NCBI GenBank assembly: GCA_022410635.1
Contig: JAJVDF010000461.1
Location: forward strand, 299,288-363,287
Source of the DNA: Tretioscincus oriximinensis
Taxonomy: Eukaryota > Chordata > Lepidosauria > Squamata > Gymnophthalmidae
DNA: 64,000 nt
Direction of reading: 5' to 3'
The notes under the pieces were generated by a model. The model was not told the origin of the DNA. It did no database searches and was given only the letters and a program-made list of their open reading frames with translations. Positions 1 through 11,471 of the stretch are shown here, piece after piece. Position 1 is the stretch's first letter, and each line of letters begins with the position of its first letter. Made by a program: the position numbers and the translations under genes.

Positions 1-461
1 GCATAGGATGGATAAGGTGAATAGAGAAAAACTGTTTTCTCTATCACACAGCACTAGGACCAGGGTGCATTCCCTGAAACTGATGGGCAGAAGAGGGAAA
101 GAGGGCAGACAAGGAAAAGTATTTTTTAACCCAGAGGGTCATCAGTCTGTGGAATTTACTTCCAGAAGAGGTGGTGGGAGCTAGTAACTGGATAGCTTTA
201 AGACAGGATTAAACAAGTTCATGGAAGCCAAGGGTATAAACAGCTACTAGGATGGATGCCTTGAATGCTGCCTCTGAGATGGAGCAACAGGCAGGATTCC
301 TGAAATGCCTTTTGCAGAGCGTTGAGACCAGTTGAAGATTTTGCCTTCTTCTGTCCCAGGCTGCCCAAGTGCAATTGGTGGACACCTGTGTGCGACAGAA
401 GGCTGGACTAAAGGGCTCCGTCCTGATTCAGCAGGGCTCCTCTTATGATCTTATGTTCTTA
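1..461 (+). mobile_element. CR1-a LINE 3' end (ORF2 C-terminus and 3' UTR)
   Basis: Left end runs off the window. Sequence matches the other CR1 copies here: ORF2 C-terminal codons (in the copy at 5.3-6.1 kb this stretch reads RVNREKMFSLSHNTRTRGHSLKL), then the 3' UTR ending in CTTATGTTCTTA. Frames are broken (for example an extra GGGAAAGA near 95-105), so it is a dead 5'-truncated copy. The conserved CR1 3' end with octamer repeats is established; assignment is by that terminus and by the internal copies. Confidence 0.88.
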
Positions 462-512
462 ACTTCAAGTGAGAAAGGNGGAGTATAAAAAACCAGATTC
501 TTCTTCTTCTAA
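462..512 (+). mobile_element. SINE-A tail fragment
   Basis: Immediately after the CR1 octamers comes ACTTCAAGTGAGAAAGG, then AGTATAAAAAACC and a short TTC run, which is the 3' tail of SINE-A. The CR1 may have inserted into a SINE-A whose head lies outside the window. Confidence 0.65.
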
Positions 513-772
513 AGATCTCAAGAATAACAATGGCGATTAACCATAATGGCCACAGGTGATGGTCTGCCTGGAAACCAACTTTGAAGCAAGTTAGTTTCCT
601 GCCGGTAGAATTCTTTACAGAATTGGCAGAGCGGACGGTTGGAGTAGATGGGCCATTAGGCATACCTTATGGCTTCATATACCCTGAAGTCAAGGATAGC
701 ATTGACTTCTAGCCTCATGGCCGTGTGACTGTCTTTGGTATTAAGGGGCTGTCCCCAAAAGTCAGTTACTAG

Positions 773-1018
773 CATGTTTCCCCAAAAATAAGACAGGGTC
801 TAATACTGATTTTTACTTATATTGAAGATGCGTTAGGGCTTATTTTCAGGGCATGAACGACAATCTACAATGGTCTTTGGGTGGTGGTGGCGAAACATTT
901 TTTTAATGAACTGTAACTAGGGTTTATTTCTGAATAGGGCTTATATTTCAAGCACCCTCCAAAAGCCTTAAAACTAGGGCTTGTTGTTGAGGTAGGCCTT
1001 ATTTGGGGAGGAACAGGT
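773..1018. mobile_element. Palindromic MITE-like element, CCCCAAAAATAAGAC type
   Basis: The left end TGTTTCCCCAAAAATAAGAC is imperfectly inverted at the right end (CTTATTTGGGGAGGAACA). Between them the motif AGGGCTTATTT recurs in decayed form about five times. This looks like a non-autonomous DNA transposon. No clean target-site duplication was found and the superfamily is unassigned. Confidence 0.5.
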
Positions 1019-3254
1019 TATGAAAGCATAAGAAAAGGAACCTGAATGCTCATGTCCTGCCACTGGGCTTCCTTGGGTAGTCAGTTGGCCACTGTGAGAC
1101 CAGATTGCTAGACATTTCCTTTGGGAATGGGATTCGAATAGCTGAGAAAAACACACAGTGCAAAGATGCACAAAGGACTTTTCAAATGTTTGGCAATATA
1201 GTTCTTCTGTCCACAAATAAGTTTTATTCCCAAGTTTAGAGTTTGCCTTATGGGAGGGTGGGGAGAAGGCAGAGCTTTTGACCGTAATATGGTTGGACCA
1301 AGGAGAAAATATTTACCTTGCAAGGTATACAACATCACCGGGCATCTCCTACTTCACAAAGCTTCAAAGATGCAGGGGTCCTGGACAGCTAGCAGAACAC
1401 TATCCTGACTATCTTACATAAGTCCAAATGCCTCACTCTGGGGATTCTATTGATAGTTTCTCACCAAGGTTCTCCACTCTACAATTGTCAGAGGTGTGTA
1501 AGAGTTCCATCCATACATTGCCTACTTATTCCATTATGGTTGCACTGTTTTATTTTGGAATATCCATGTTTTATTCCAGAATATTCAACTATGGAGGAAT
1601 AAATGTGTTATCTGGAAATGGCTTAGGTTCACATTGCATTACTATCAGTTTTTTTCTGTAACAGGAGTAACATATACAAATATTTTCCAGAGAGAGCTCC
1701 CTTACGTTTCCTCATTTGTTTCCCTACCACTTTTCAAACATATTGTTGACTTAGAGCCACCTAAAATAAGAATTAAGTAGCAAACTGAAACCATAAAAAT
1801 ACTGCATTTTAACACATTAAGAAATCTACAAATCTTACAGAGACATATTATGTTGGTGTTTCTGGAGAGACAGAATGGAACAGAGCTATCTTTCTTATCT
1901 TCCCTATAACCTCTCTCTGTTTTTCTTTTTTCTTTTACTAAGCTATAATGTACCTGTTATTTGTTACTTAGAGGTTGCTGCTGCTGAAAGCAGCTATTGT
2001 TATTTAAAATACACTGAGACTCAAAGCCCCAAACTTCCAGAATAGCAGCTAGTTCTGAATTTTAGCAGTTTTTCTGATTGCTTTTTTAAAGCAGAACAGC
2101 AATAAGGAAAAACATCATCATCATCATCGTTATTGAGAAGACATTGTCTGGAGACTAATGATATTTATCTGCATTTTGACCCTGCTGAGCCTACAGCAAC
2201 TGCAACAAACCAGAAAACGAAACCAAATAATTGCATCCAATTCAGTAAAAAGCCAGGATCAACAAGAACATTTTTACTAGTTTTCCAAAGGTGCCTGATG
2301 TGCCTGACCTGACGAGATCACTACCACAACTATTATCTCTTCACTCTTTTGAGGGTTTTGTTCATTCATTCGCCTTGCCACTGCTGTGGGTCTTGAAGCA
2401 TCCAAAAGCAAATCTTTCTTCAAGAACATCGAAGTGCCTCGGACAGATTTTACTCCTTTCAAGCAGTCTTGAAACAAACAATGAAATCTGTTCAATTTTT
2501 TGGGTTGCAGAAGGGAAATGTGGTATCAGGGGTAAAGGGCAGAATATACATGGCTTCTAGCACAGAAAGAGGAATAAAAACTACCATAATTGGATGGGCA
2601 TGTATGAGAAACTCAACTGAATATAGAATAATACTTTTTTTATAAAAAACACATGGGTCAGTGCACTGCTTTATAATGGACCATTTGTTAAGGAACTTAG
2701 TGGGTTTCTCATAGGTTTAGGCAGCTTCTGTATTTCTTATCTCTTTCAAAAATCTTATGCTACTTTAGGGACTCAAGAAATTCAGGATTCCTCTATTAGG
2801 TTCAATCCCTATTCTCTAGTCACCTATCAATGTAGAGAGCTTTTTTCAAAACCAACAATGTGATTTGCTATATGTGAGATGAAACAAGGGTAAGGCTTTC
2901 TTCACATTTAACTTCTGTGGACGGTTGCTTTGACCCATTCTTATCCACTGGTGCTAAAGCATATTTCTTGCCATCCACACACCTAAAGAAACAATTATTC
3001 CTGCTCATAGCACAATAGCAGGAAGTATAAACACTGTAGTCTACATTTTCTGGATTCTACATGCCTGTCTACCACCATTGCCATAACTGATGTGTGGGAA
3101 ATCATGTGGTCTTTTTGTAGACTCGTGGTGAGGGGAGCACCAGGAGAGTTAGAGCCCTTACACTTTTTCTGGGAATGTTTCCAATATGCAAGAATTGTTA
3201 TCACCTGCTTAAATGCTGCCTATATAAGATCTCTCTATTTTTCTCTTCCATCTA
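1019..3254. other. No recognisable feature (unique or ancient sequence)
   Basis: About 2.2 kb of AT-rich DNA without a repeat I recognise. ORFs are short with no codon-level signature. A short ATC run lies near 2119-2133. Could be intronic or intergenic; a conserved element cannot be excluded. Confidence 0.4.
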
Positions 3255-4138
3255 AATCGGGCGAGGGGTCGAAGTGCTTGACAGGTGCCTGGAGGCAGTA
3301 ATGGGATGGATGGGGGCCAACAAGTTGAAGCTGCTGAATCCAGACAAGATGGAGGTGCCATGTGTCAAAGCATCCAGAGACTGTGAAGTNGGGAGGCATC
3401 CTGTCTTCGATGGAATTGAATTGGCCCTACAGGGGATTGGTGCAAAACATAGGGGTGCTCCTGGATCCTGCTGAAGATCAAGAGGAGACTGTGGCCAGGC
3501 GTGCCTACTTCTAACTACGTCTGGGTTGCCAGTTATAGCCAGTTCTGGACAGAGATGTTCTAGCCACGTTAATCCATGCTTTGCTAACCCATATTGGACT
3601 ATTGTAATGCATTCTAGATGGGGCTGCCCTTGAAAATGGTTCAGAAGCTGCAGCTAGACTACTGGCCGGTCTTGAAACAGTTGCAATGGCTGCCAATTTG
3701 CTACTGACCCAATTNAAGGAATTAATTCTAACCTATAAAACTTACACAACTTGGGCCCCAAATACCTAAAGGAAGGCCTTCTCACGTATCAGCCTGCCCA
3801 TGTCTTAAGATTTGCAGTGGAGGCCCTCCTGACTATATCACCTCTGTCAGTGGCAAAAAGGGTGGGAACCAGGATAGAGCCTTCTCTGTGGCAGCCCCCG
3901 GGCTTTGGAACTGTCTCCCCCTTGAGGTGCATCAATCAGCATCTTTGTATGAACTCAGGAAACACTTGAAGATGCACCTCTATCACCTGGCCTGTGGCTG
4001 AAAACTGCTCTCCCTTCTTTCCCCTCAGATGCTGTTGTTTTGATACGTTAATTTGGTTTTAATATATTGACTTTTTATTGTTAACCTCCCTGAGACCTTT
4101 GGGTATAGGGCGGTACAGAAATGTAAATAAATATGTAT
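3255..4138 (+). pseudogene. L2-like LINE ORF2 C-terminus and 3' tail (decayed)
   Basis: Broken frames carry the order expected for the reverse transcriptase C-terminal region of an L2-type LINE: a CLEAVMGWMGANKLKLLNPDK stretch (3280-3345), a piece like LGVLLDP around 3450, PAHVLRF at about 3800, and FGTVSPLRCINQHLCMNS near 3900-3960 corresponding to the usual WNSLPLEVRQ segment. Several frameshifts and stops show it is dead. The 3' end CCTGAGACCTTTGGGTATAG followed by AAATAAATA is the same tail used by SINE-B in this window. L2 clade is inferred from family memory; CR1 is the alternative. Confidence 0.78.
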
Positions 4139-4934
4139 ATGGTAAATTTAAATATGATTTTGGGATGGCTGGGGACGAGCTTTAGCAGCGCAAATTGTTC
4201 TCTTTTAGTTAATTGCTTGGACTATTTCTCAGTCCAAATGCAAATCTGACCTAAACAAAGTACGTGCAAGCTGACCCGTGATCCCTTGAAATCTGCCAGC
4301 TGTAACTAAACACTGAAGCGTACCTTGCAAGGCTCTTCGTCAGAGGTTTGAATGCAGGTGGGAAGAAGAGACTCTTACATACAGGAACACATGCTTTACA
4401 TAGTGCAATTAATAATAAGGATGTACTGGGAGGCCAAATGCCATTGGACCAGTTAATCTTGCTGCGTAATCAAAATGGACAGTAATTCTGCAAATGTGAT
4501 TGTGATCCTTTTTGAACTAGTGGGTCTTTTTAGCCAGTGGGTCAAAGGAATTGCAGACAGAAGCTCAAACCTCTTCCATTCTACTGCATGGCTCACAAAT
4601 TAAGCTTGGCCCTTTTGTTCTGCTGTGCTAAACCAAGGTGGGAATAAAATTGCCAGAGCTCTGGAAAAAAAAAGTGCTCAAAAACTTGCCAGCTGGACTT
4701 ACACCATGCTTTTCCTGCCAGTCTGATCTCTCTCCTTAGAACTGCAGAACCCACGTGATTAGCTAAACCGTGATGTGACATTATCCATCTCGCCATGTTA
4801 CACCTGACGGTCTAGAATTCGGCAAGGAGAATGGAGCCAAAATGACACCAGGGTTGCGGCTATGAAATACGGAAAGAGGGACTCTGCATTTAAAACAACA
4901 ACAACACAAAAATAGGATTTTATTTTAACCTGTT
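4139..4934. other. No recognisable feature
   Basis: About 800 bp of unremarkable sequence with no repeat terminus, long ORF or tandem structure that I can see. Confidence 0.4.
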
Positions 4935-5052
4935 TTAGGCTTTGGTACTAGTCTCTCTCCATTTTTATTGCACCTTATGCCTGGAGGTTTNNGGGCGATT
5001 AACAANAAAATCACAGTTNACATGTTAAAANCACTTCTANAAAATAGGGAAG
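4935..5052 (+). repeat. Fragment of dispersed repeat family X
   Basis: GGCGATTAACAA...ACATGTTAAAA...AATAGGGAAGGGA resembles the stretches at 15.94-16.0 kb and 38.93-39.02 kb. Six Ns fall in this short piece. Family not named. Confidence 0.4.
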
Positions 5053-5149
5053 GGACAGCAGTTAGGACTAGAAGTATTCAAAGTTTGGTTCATGCTTGTG
5101 AAATCGTACAGACAATTTGTAGTCAAATGAGTTCACAGCAAACCAGTTT

Positions 5150-5205
5150 GAGAGAGGCAGTTTTGTGCAGTGGTTGAGCGCTGGATTCTTATCTGGTAGT
5201 CTACC
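5150..5205 (+). mobile_element. SINE-B head fragment
   Basis: GTGCAGTGGTTGAGCGCTGG followed by ATTCTTATCTGG matches the tRNA-like head (A-box region) of SINE-B, as in the antisense copies at 51.3 and 58.7 kb. Confidence 0.55.
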
Positions 5206-5261
5206 AGCATGCAGATAGCAAGTCCTGATTCCAGGATATAATACAGAGTACGACTCAATGT

Positions 5262-5292
5262 AGAGAACCAGTTTAGTGTAGCGGTTATAGTG
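5262..5292 (+). mobile_element. SINE-B, left part (interrupted by CR1-a)
   Basis: GAGAACCAGTTTAGTGTAGC and GGTTATAGTGTT are the first about 30 bases of SINE-B. The rest of the element resumes at 6064, on the far side of the CR1-a copy. Confidence 0.65.
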
Positions 5293-6063
5293 TTACATAA
5301 GAACATAAGAACATAACAAGAGCCATACTGGATCAGGCCACAGCCCATCAAGTCCAGCCTTCTGTGTCACACAGAGGCCCACCAGATGCACCTGGGCAGT
5401 CTGAACAGAGAAAAGCAAAATATGCTCCTGTTTATGGCTCCCTGCAAATGGTATTTCAGGAGTCCTGCCTGTTGCTCCATCCGGGAGGCGACATCCAGAC
5501 ATCCATCCTAGTATCCATTTATACCTTTAGTGTCCATAAACCTGTCTAGTCCTGTCTTGAAGCTATCCAAGCTGTTAGCTACCACTACCTCTTCAGGAAG
5601 TAAATTCCACAGGCCGATGACCTTCTGGGTGAAAAAATACTTTCCTTTGTCTGTTCTCACTTTTCTACCCAACAGTTTTAAGGAGTGCCCTCTGGTCCTT
5701 GTGTTGTGTGATAGAGAAAACATTTTTTCTCTATTCACCCTGTCGATCCCATGCATGATTTTGTATACTTCAATCAGATCGCCCCTCAAACGTCTCCTTT
5801 CAAGGCTGAAGAGGTCCAGATGTTGCAGCTTTGCTTCGTAAGGCAGGTGCTCCAGACCCTTGATCATTTTTGTTGCCCTTTTCTGCACCTTCTCCAGTTC
5901 CAAAATATCCCTCTTGAGATGTGGTGACCAGAATTGAACACAGTATTCCAAATGTGGCCTCACCACAGATTTATAAAGAGGCAAAANAACATTTGCTGAC
6001 TTGTTTTCGATTCCTTTTCTAATTATCCCCAACATGGAATTTGCCTTTTTTGCTGCTGCTGCA
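5293..6063 (-). pseudogene. CR1-a LINE, ORF2 C-terminus and 3' UTR, inserted in SINE-B
   Basis: The longest intact CR1 reading frame in the window: about 180 codons on the minus strand down to 5508, with the CR1 ORF2 C-terminal signature [19 protein letters not shown], then [26 protein letters not shown] and FFTQKVIGLWNLLPEEV. One codon is ambiguous because of an N. The catalytic reverse transcriptase and endonuclease parts are missing, so this is a 5'-truncated, non-autonomous copy. The frame continues upstream into antisense SINE sequence (from about 6064), which is not part of CR1. The 3' end lies at 5293-5320 as CATAAGAACATAAGAACATA. Uninterrupted codons suggest a fairly young insertion. 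Confidence 0.92.
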
Positions 6064-6237
6064 CTTTGGGTTGGGCTCCTATGTGGCAGTTTTCTGGTTT
6101 GATTCCACTTTCCTCCATGAGGCCAGCTGGGTGACCTTGGGCCAATCACAGTTCTTCAGTACTCCCTCAGTCCCACCTGCTTCACAGGNTGTCCATTGTG
6201 GAGAAAGCATGAAAAACTTGGTGGCAGGGCCATATTT
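6064..6237 (+). mobile_element. SINE-B, right part (interrupted by CR1-a)
   Basis: Resumes the SINE split at 5292: GGGTTGGGCTCCTATG, then the B-box-like GGTTTGATTCC, TCCATGAGGCCAGCTGGGTG and the CTTCACAGGNTGTC block. The left part ends GTGTT and this part begins GGGTT, consistent with a short target duplication. Confidence 0.72.
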
Positions 6238-8677
6238 AGGCAAAATATAGAAACCAGTAGTACTAAGAAGATATTAATATTTTTAATTGCTTTTATTAAT
6301 ATAAAACCCAAAGTAGCTGACGGGGAGTAAAATAAATAAGTAAGCAAGTAAATAAATAAGTAAATTACAGCCCATGGACAAAATACAGCCTAAATCTGGC
6401 CCTATATGTGTGCCACACTTTGGTGAAAGTAGTGTTGTTGTTGTTGTTGTTATAATGTGCTGTTATCTGTATGATCAAACAAACTGAACAACCACTTTTA
6501 ACAGTCACAAACACCGACTGTTCTAGCAAACGATTCACATTTTATCTTTTCCAATTAGGGTGGAAAACTGACAATACTTTTGTTCAGTGAAAAAACTGAA
6601 TGTTCATGTTTGCAAATGGAATCGCCTATTTGCAAGTGTCCATTTGCTATTGAAAGCATCACACAAGAATTTTGTTCAAATTGTGTTTGTGCTCGTCCCT
6701 AATCAAGAGTCAAGTTGGGTTCAGGATGGAAACTGGTCGATAACTTTAGCCTAGATGTTAGCACTCAAAGTTTGATTGTCTTGATGTTTTTCTTTGAATC
6801 TCCTGTCTAAACAAACAAAATTGCCAGATGTTTCTCAACAGATGTTGAAATAGTTCGATTGTTATAAATTCCTTCCCCTTCGAAACCCTCTGGGTCTACA
6901 AACATGGAATTGGGATCCCGCTAATGAATATTTCAAAGAATGATGGCAGTCAGGAATTAAGGCCTCATCCTTAATGAGTGGGTTAAATCTGGGGTTTATT
7001 TTAAATCCATTCATGCCTCTGCCTCACATACCTATCACAGCCTGCATTACTGGAACGAGCATTCTAGAGTGAGCACATGGGACAAAATCCTACCGATGTA
7101 GCAAACCTCATCTGGAGAGGGCCTAAACAGAAGGTTTGTATGTTCATTTGTTTGTTTGTTTATTTAGAGATTTATATCTGGGATAGAAATGCACACACAG
7201 AGGGAGAGGCAGCAGGCATTAAAAGCTACAATAGATGAAAAGTCCTCTCTTCTATAGCTATTAAACAAGTAAACATTTACCCTGGATTTTATCTGGCAAC
7301 CCTACCCTTCGCCCAAAGGTCTTTTCTTTAATGTACAACCCACCCAAATTCCCCCCTAGCATGACTACATTCAGGAATCAGGGCTCAACGCCTGAGAGAA
7401 CAGGTATGGTTTTTTTTAAAATATACACAACATATACACTTATACGGAAACTGCACATTGACAAGAGACAATACCTAACAAATATACCAACAAATGAATG
7501 ATACAGAACAATGACTAATATTCCCCCCCTCCCCCCATCTGCGGGTTCCTTTGAAGATTACTTTGGAGACTAATAAATTTTATAACGATAAAATAAGTCA
7601 TAATCTTAATTTCTTTGCTTCACTTTGAATTGTATTTTCTACGTGGTTCTTGAGTAATTCCCATTTATTTTTACAGTCCCTTATCTTTGCGTGATTTCCA
7701 AAATAATTTATTCTACAATTTGAAATATTCATTGCAATCATATCTATTAAATAGTCATACTAGATATTTAAAGACAATTTAGATCTTTCCTTCCAGGCTC
7801 TCATTCCCACCAACGAATCCCATTTCGTTAGTTAACCTAATATTTATAATTAGAATCCCGTTTATTTCTGTTTATATTTTAGAACAGGTACGTTCTTACC
7901 AGGGCCTGAAAGTCATGAAGGGTTGGGGCCTGGTGTGCCTTCCCTGGGGGACTATCCCACAGCTGGGGAGGCACCAGAGAGAGGTCCCACTCATGTGCCA
8001 TTATCTCAGAGGAACATCAAAGTCCAAGAAGCGCCTTGTTTTCTGATCTTAGTACATGTTAATTCCCATCTCGTATGTGTAATCAGAAGCTCCCGCTCTT
8101 GCTTTACTGAACATGGCCACATTAAATCATGCTCGACTGATGCCATTATATTGAGTACGCACATGGTCCCCCTCCCGTTTACACATTCTGTCCCTCTTGG
8201 CTCATTTTCAAGACATAATGTTCTCCTCACACTTTCCCTACCCTGCCTCCTGAAGAAGACTCAAACTGCGTAACGGCAGAGTTTCTTGACAGAAGATCTT
8301 GAATTATTTCCTCAGGAAAAACTCCGACTAGAAAAATATGTATGCCTGCCGTCACTTGTGAGGAAAGGGCTTATCTAATTAAGCTTTTTAGCCACAATGG
8401 AACTATTTTGTTTCCTTTATGCTCCAATGATTAATAATGGAAATGTGGGGGAGAAAAGAGGAAAGCTTCTTGGTAGATATGAAGCTCAAATTGGACAAAG
8501 TTTTGGAATAATTGGAGAAGCGAGAAAAGTGGTGTAAGGCTTTAGCCACTGAGGCAACCTTCTCCCATGACCTATAAATTGGTCCTTCAGATATTTCATA
8601 TCTACAAATTTACACTCAGAACACTAAAGGCACATTGTGTCAGGATGCCTCATCCGTGGAAATCTACAGAGGACTTA
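6238..8677. other. Mostly unique AT-rich DNA with short simple repeats
   Basis: Contains AAATAAGT-type runs at 6330-6365, a GTT run at 6432-6450, a TTTG run near 7148-7160 (possibly an old LINE/SINE tail in antisense) and an AT-rich 7390-7890 block that could be very old LINE sequence, which I cannot confirm. No coding signature. Confidence 0.4.
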
Positions 8678-8992
8678 CAGAGTTGGAGGCACAAATGGTG
8701 CAGAGGTTAAGAAACGTCCTTTCAATCAAAGGCCCGTTCTTGAAGTCCTGTGTCGGCTATAGAGAGGGATAAGCGCCCTCTACTGGCTTCAGCTCTAGCC
8801 AACCCAGCTATTTGAAAGCAAGAAATTGTAATTAGATAAATGGGAACCATCAAATCGTGGTGGGGAAAATACATTGTAGGCCTTTGGGTGAAAAATAGCT
8901 TGTGAGCCACTTTGAGTCCCTTCAAATGAGAAAATCTTCTTCTTCTCCTCCTCCTCCTTCACCTCCTCCCCCTTCTTCTTCTTAACTCTTTC
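8678..8992 (+). mobile_element. SINE-A, near full length with TTC/CTC tail
   Basis: Head GAGGCACAAATGGTGCAGAG then GTTAAG, a degenerate B-box region (GTTCTTGAAGTCC), CCCTCTACTGGCTTCAGC, CAACCCAGCTATTTGAAAGC, and tail CACTTTGAGTCCCTTCAAATG followed by a TTC/TCC run. This is one of the best copies for defining the family. Pol III-type promoter boxes are inferred, not proven. Confidence 0.8.
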
Positions 8993-9000
8993 CTCCAAGG
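8993..9000. repeat. Target-site duplication, left copy (ctccaagg)
   Basis: Eight bases repeated exactly at 9189-9196, flanking the MITE between them. Confidence 0.8.
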
Positions 9001-9188
9001 CAGGGGTGGGCAATTAATTTTTCCCAAGGGGCCACATGAGAAAATGGGGTGGTTTTAGAGGGCCGGACTAATATAGTTAACTCAGTTCTACCCAATACTG
9101 TATATAACTCTGAGCTAAGAGGGGCGGGCCGGTCAGAGACAGTAGGAGGGCTGCATGTGGCCCTCGGGCTGCCCCTTGCCCAGGTCTG
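9001..9188. mobile_element. hAT-type MITE, CAGGGGTGGGCAA termini
   Basis: Starts CAGGGGTGGGCAA and ends TTGCCCAGGTCTG, an imperfect terminal inverted repeat, with GGGGCCACATG inside mirrored by GCATGTGGCCC. Flanked by the 8-bp duplication ctccaagg on both sides. An 8-bp duplication with CAGGG-type ends is characteristic of hAT transposons. No transposase is encoded. Confidence 0.83.
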
Positions 9189-9196
9189 CTCCAAGG
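9189..9196. repeat. Target-site duplication, right copy (ctccaagg)
   Basis: Exact repeat of 8993-9000. Confidence 0.8.
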
Positions 9197-10070
9197 GGTC
9201 TCAACTGTGCCATTTTAGATGCACCTAATCTATTACTCCCACCATACCACAGGTCATTGTAGGATGAGAAGAAGTCAAAGTTCAGAAACGTCTAGAGGGC
9301 CTAAGGCTGTGTTTACCACAAAGATACGTCACAGAGCTAAAGCATGTTCCCAAATTTTCTCTAATCCACCTACTTCTCCACAAAATATTTAGGAAAGAAT
9401 AAGGGGCAGATTAGTTGCTTGTGAACAATCACATTATGAAGGAACACAACATTAGACCTTGTTTGCACAGCAATGAATTTTAGGCTCAGGAATGCATTTT
9501 AGGGATCTCACTATTCCACACTGTCTTCATGGGAGTCGTCCTACCGCACATTATTTATTTGTTCGTTTGTTTGTATTTCCATAGCTCCCCTATACCTGAA
9601 GAGAGAGCTGTTTTTTCAGCCAAAGACCAGGTCAAAGACATGCAGTTTGAATTCAAATGTGCACAGTGTGATTCAGTTCAAATTGTCCTGAACCACATTT
9701 TTGAGGTTGTGCTGCCTCTGTAGCAGCTTGGCAGTCTGAGTTTGGAAAATCTTGGAGCAACGGGCTTAATTAGACTAAATCAGAATCAACGTGCCAAAAT
9801 CAGCATTTGCACAGGGTGAGTCAACAGAAACAACACAACGTTCTAAGTTTTTATGTTAAATAGGTAGATATTAAAGTAGATAGATAAAGCTCTCGAATTC
9901 TCAATATAAAAAGCTCTTCTTTTTTTAATTTTATGAATGCATTACAGCAGGGACTCCAACTATACATTGGTCTGCTTTGGCCTGTTCTGCTAAACCCCTG
10001 TCTAACAGTGTGGAATTCATCACTGCCTATGGATAGCAATTTTTAATATATTATGTAGCTATAGTATATA
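9197..10070. other. No recognisable feature
   Basis: A TTTG-type run at about 9548-9572 may be a vestigial LINE/SINE tail in antisense. Otherwise featureless. Confidence 0.4.
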
Positions 10071-10316
10071 GAAGAAGAAGAAGAAGAAGAAGAAGAAGAA
10101 GAAGAAGAAGAAGAAGAAGAAGAAGAAGAAGAAGAAGAAGAAGAAGAAGAAGAAGAAGAAGAAGAAGAAGAAGAAGAAGAAGAAGAANNNNNNNNNNNNN
10201 NNNNNNNNNNNNNNNNNNNNNNNNNNNNNNNNNNNNNNNNNNNNNNNNNNNNNNNNNAAGAAGAAGAAGAAGAAGAAGAAGAAGAAGAAGAAGAAGAAGA
10301 AGAAGAAGAAGAAGAA

Positions 10317-10372
<56 letters not shown>

Positions 10373-10452
10373 GGAAGAAGAGGAAGAAGAGGAAGAAGAG
10401 GAAGAAGAGGAAGAGGGGAAAGGGAAAGAGACAGGGAAAAAGAAGAAGAAGA
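10071..10452 (+). repeat. GAA trinucleotide tract with 70-base assembly gap
   Basis: Pure GAA units run from 10071 to 10187, then 70 Ns (10188-10257), then more GAA to about 10339, grading into GGAAGAAGA interruptions. Real length is unknown. It abuts the TTC-type 3' tail of the antisense SINE-A to its right, so it is best read as an expanded SINE tail. The minus-strand poly-serine frame is an artefact. Confidence 0.95.
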
Positions 10453-10740
10453 ATCGAGTTTTTATACCCCGCTCTTTTCCAGAGCGACTTAAAGGCTTAA
10501 TTTTCACCCAAAAGCTTACGTCTTATTCTATCTTCCCCATCAGGTTAACGATGGTACTCATTTATCTAATTGAAATGAATATTACAAATGTGCATCTCTT
10601 TTGAATAGCTGAGTTGGTTAGAGCTTCCGGGTAGTGGAAGGCGCTCACCCCTCCCCACATCGGACACAGACTTCGAAACCCGATCTCCCAGGTGAGAGAC
10701 CATCTCCTTAGTGACTGAGCCATTCACGCCTACATACAGG
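10453..10740 (-). mobile_element. SINE-A, near full length, antisense
   Basis: Reads (antisense) GGTTTTTATACCCCGCTCTT region, then CATTTATCTAATTGAAATGA, GAATAGCTGAGTTGGTTAG, GGAAGGCGCTCACCCCTCCC and TCGGACACAGACTTCGAAAC, the reverse complement of the plus-strand copies at 8.7 and 57.5 kb. Its TTC tail continues leftwards as the GAA tract. Confidence 0.8.
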
Positions 10741-11395
10741 AGAGGAGAAAGAACGATATGTTATAAACACATTAACACAAGCAAAGGTTCTGTAGAGCAA
10801 AGAAAACATTCCACCTGAAGAAACAGGCATTGGTACAATTCATATGGGACCCTTTTAGTTCCATGCTATACCACTGTCAGTAACGTAGTGCTAACATATG
10901 ACATCCCATGTCCCATAAGTCACTATTGCACTTATTTTCCTACAATTCCCAGTATTCTCTGTGAGGGCTTTTTACAGCTAGGCCCAAAGTCTTGCGAGAT
11001 TTACCATGTCCCCATTACTGAATGTCCCCATTAAGCTATTTTGTGGGTTTTAAAGAAGTCTGCTGCTGGACCGAGAAAAATGAACTACCAGGAAAACTGG
11101 AAGCACAAGCCTTTTCAGCAAGTGGATCGCTGAACCTCTGTGAGGTAATGGGGCAAATTCTACATGGTGTTGCTGCCACCTTACTAAATATCCTTAATGG
11201 GGTTGCAATCTTAGTATCAGAAGAACCTGAAAATATTAGTAGAGGACACAAACAATTCAATCACTGCTGTGGTGGCCAAGTACTGTCTCCTAGNAATGAA
11301 GATTAGGAAAAAGTTTTTTTNAAATTTTAAAATTTCAATTTTACAATTTTTTGAGAAGTTCCTAAGATTGATGTTTATCTTTTATATGTTCAGTT
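10741..11395. other. No recognisable feature
   Basis: Unassigned sequence. A short T/A-rich stretch is present at 11312-11350. Confidence 0.4.
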
Positions 11396-11471
11396 GAATG
11401 CTACTGAAGTGTTGGTCGATGACCGTAATAAATTATTCATTCATTCATTCATTCATTCATTCATTCATTCA
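11396..11471 (+). repeat. Probable LINE tail with ATTC microsatellite
   Basis: GATGACCGTAATAAATT is followed by nine or so ATTC units. An AATAAA followed by a tetranucleotide run is typical of a LINE 3' end; the family is not identified. Confidence 0.5.

Noticed and set aside
10043..10507. Poly-serine open frame on the minus strand
   Set aside because: It is the GAA tract read in antisense, including the N run.
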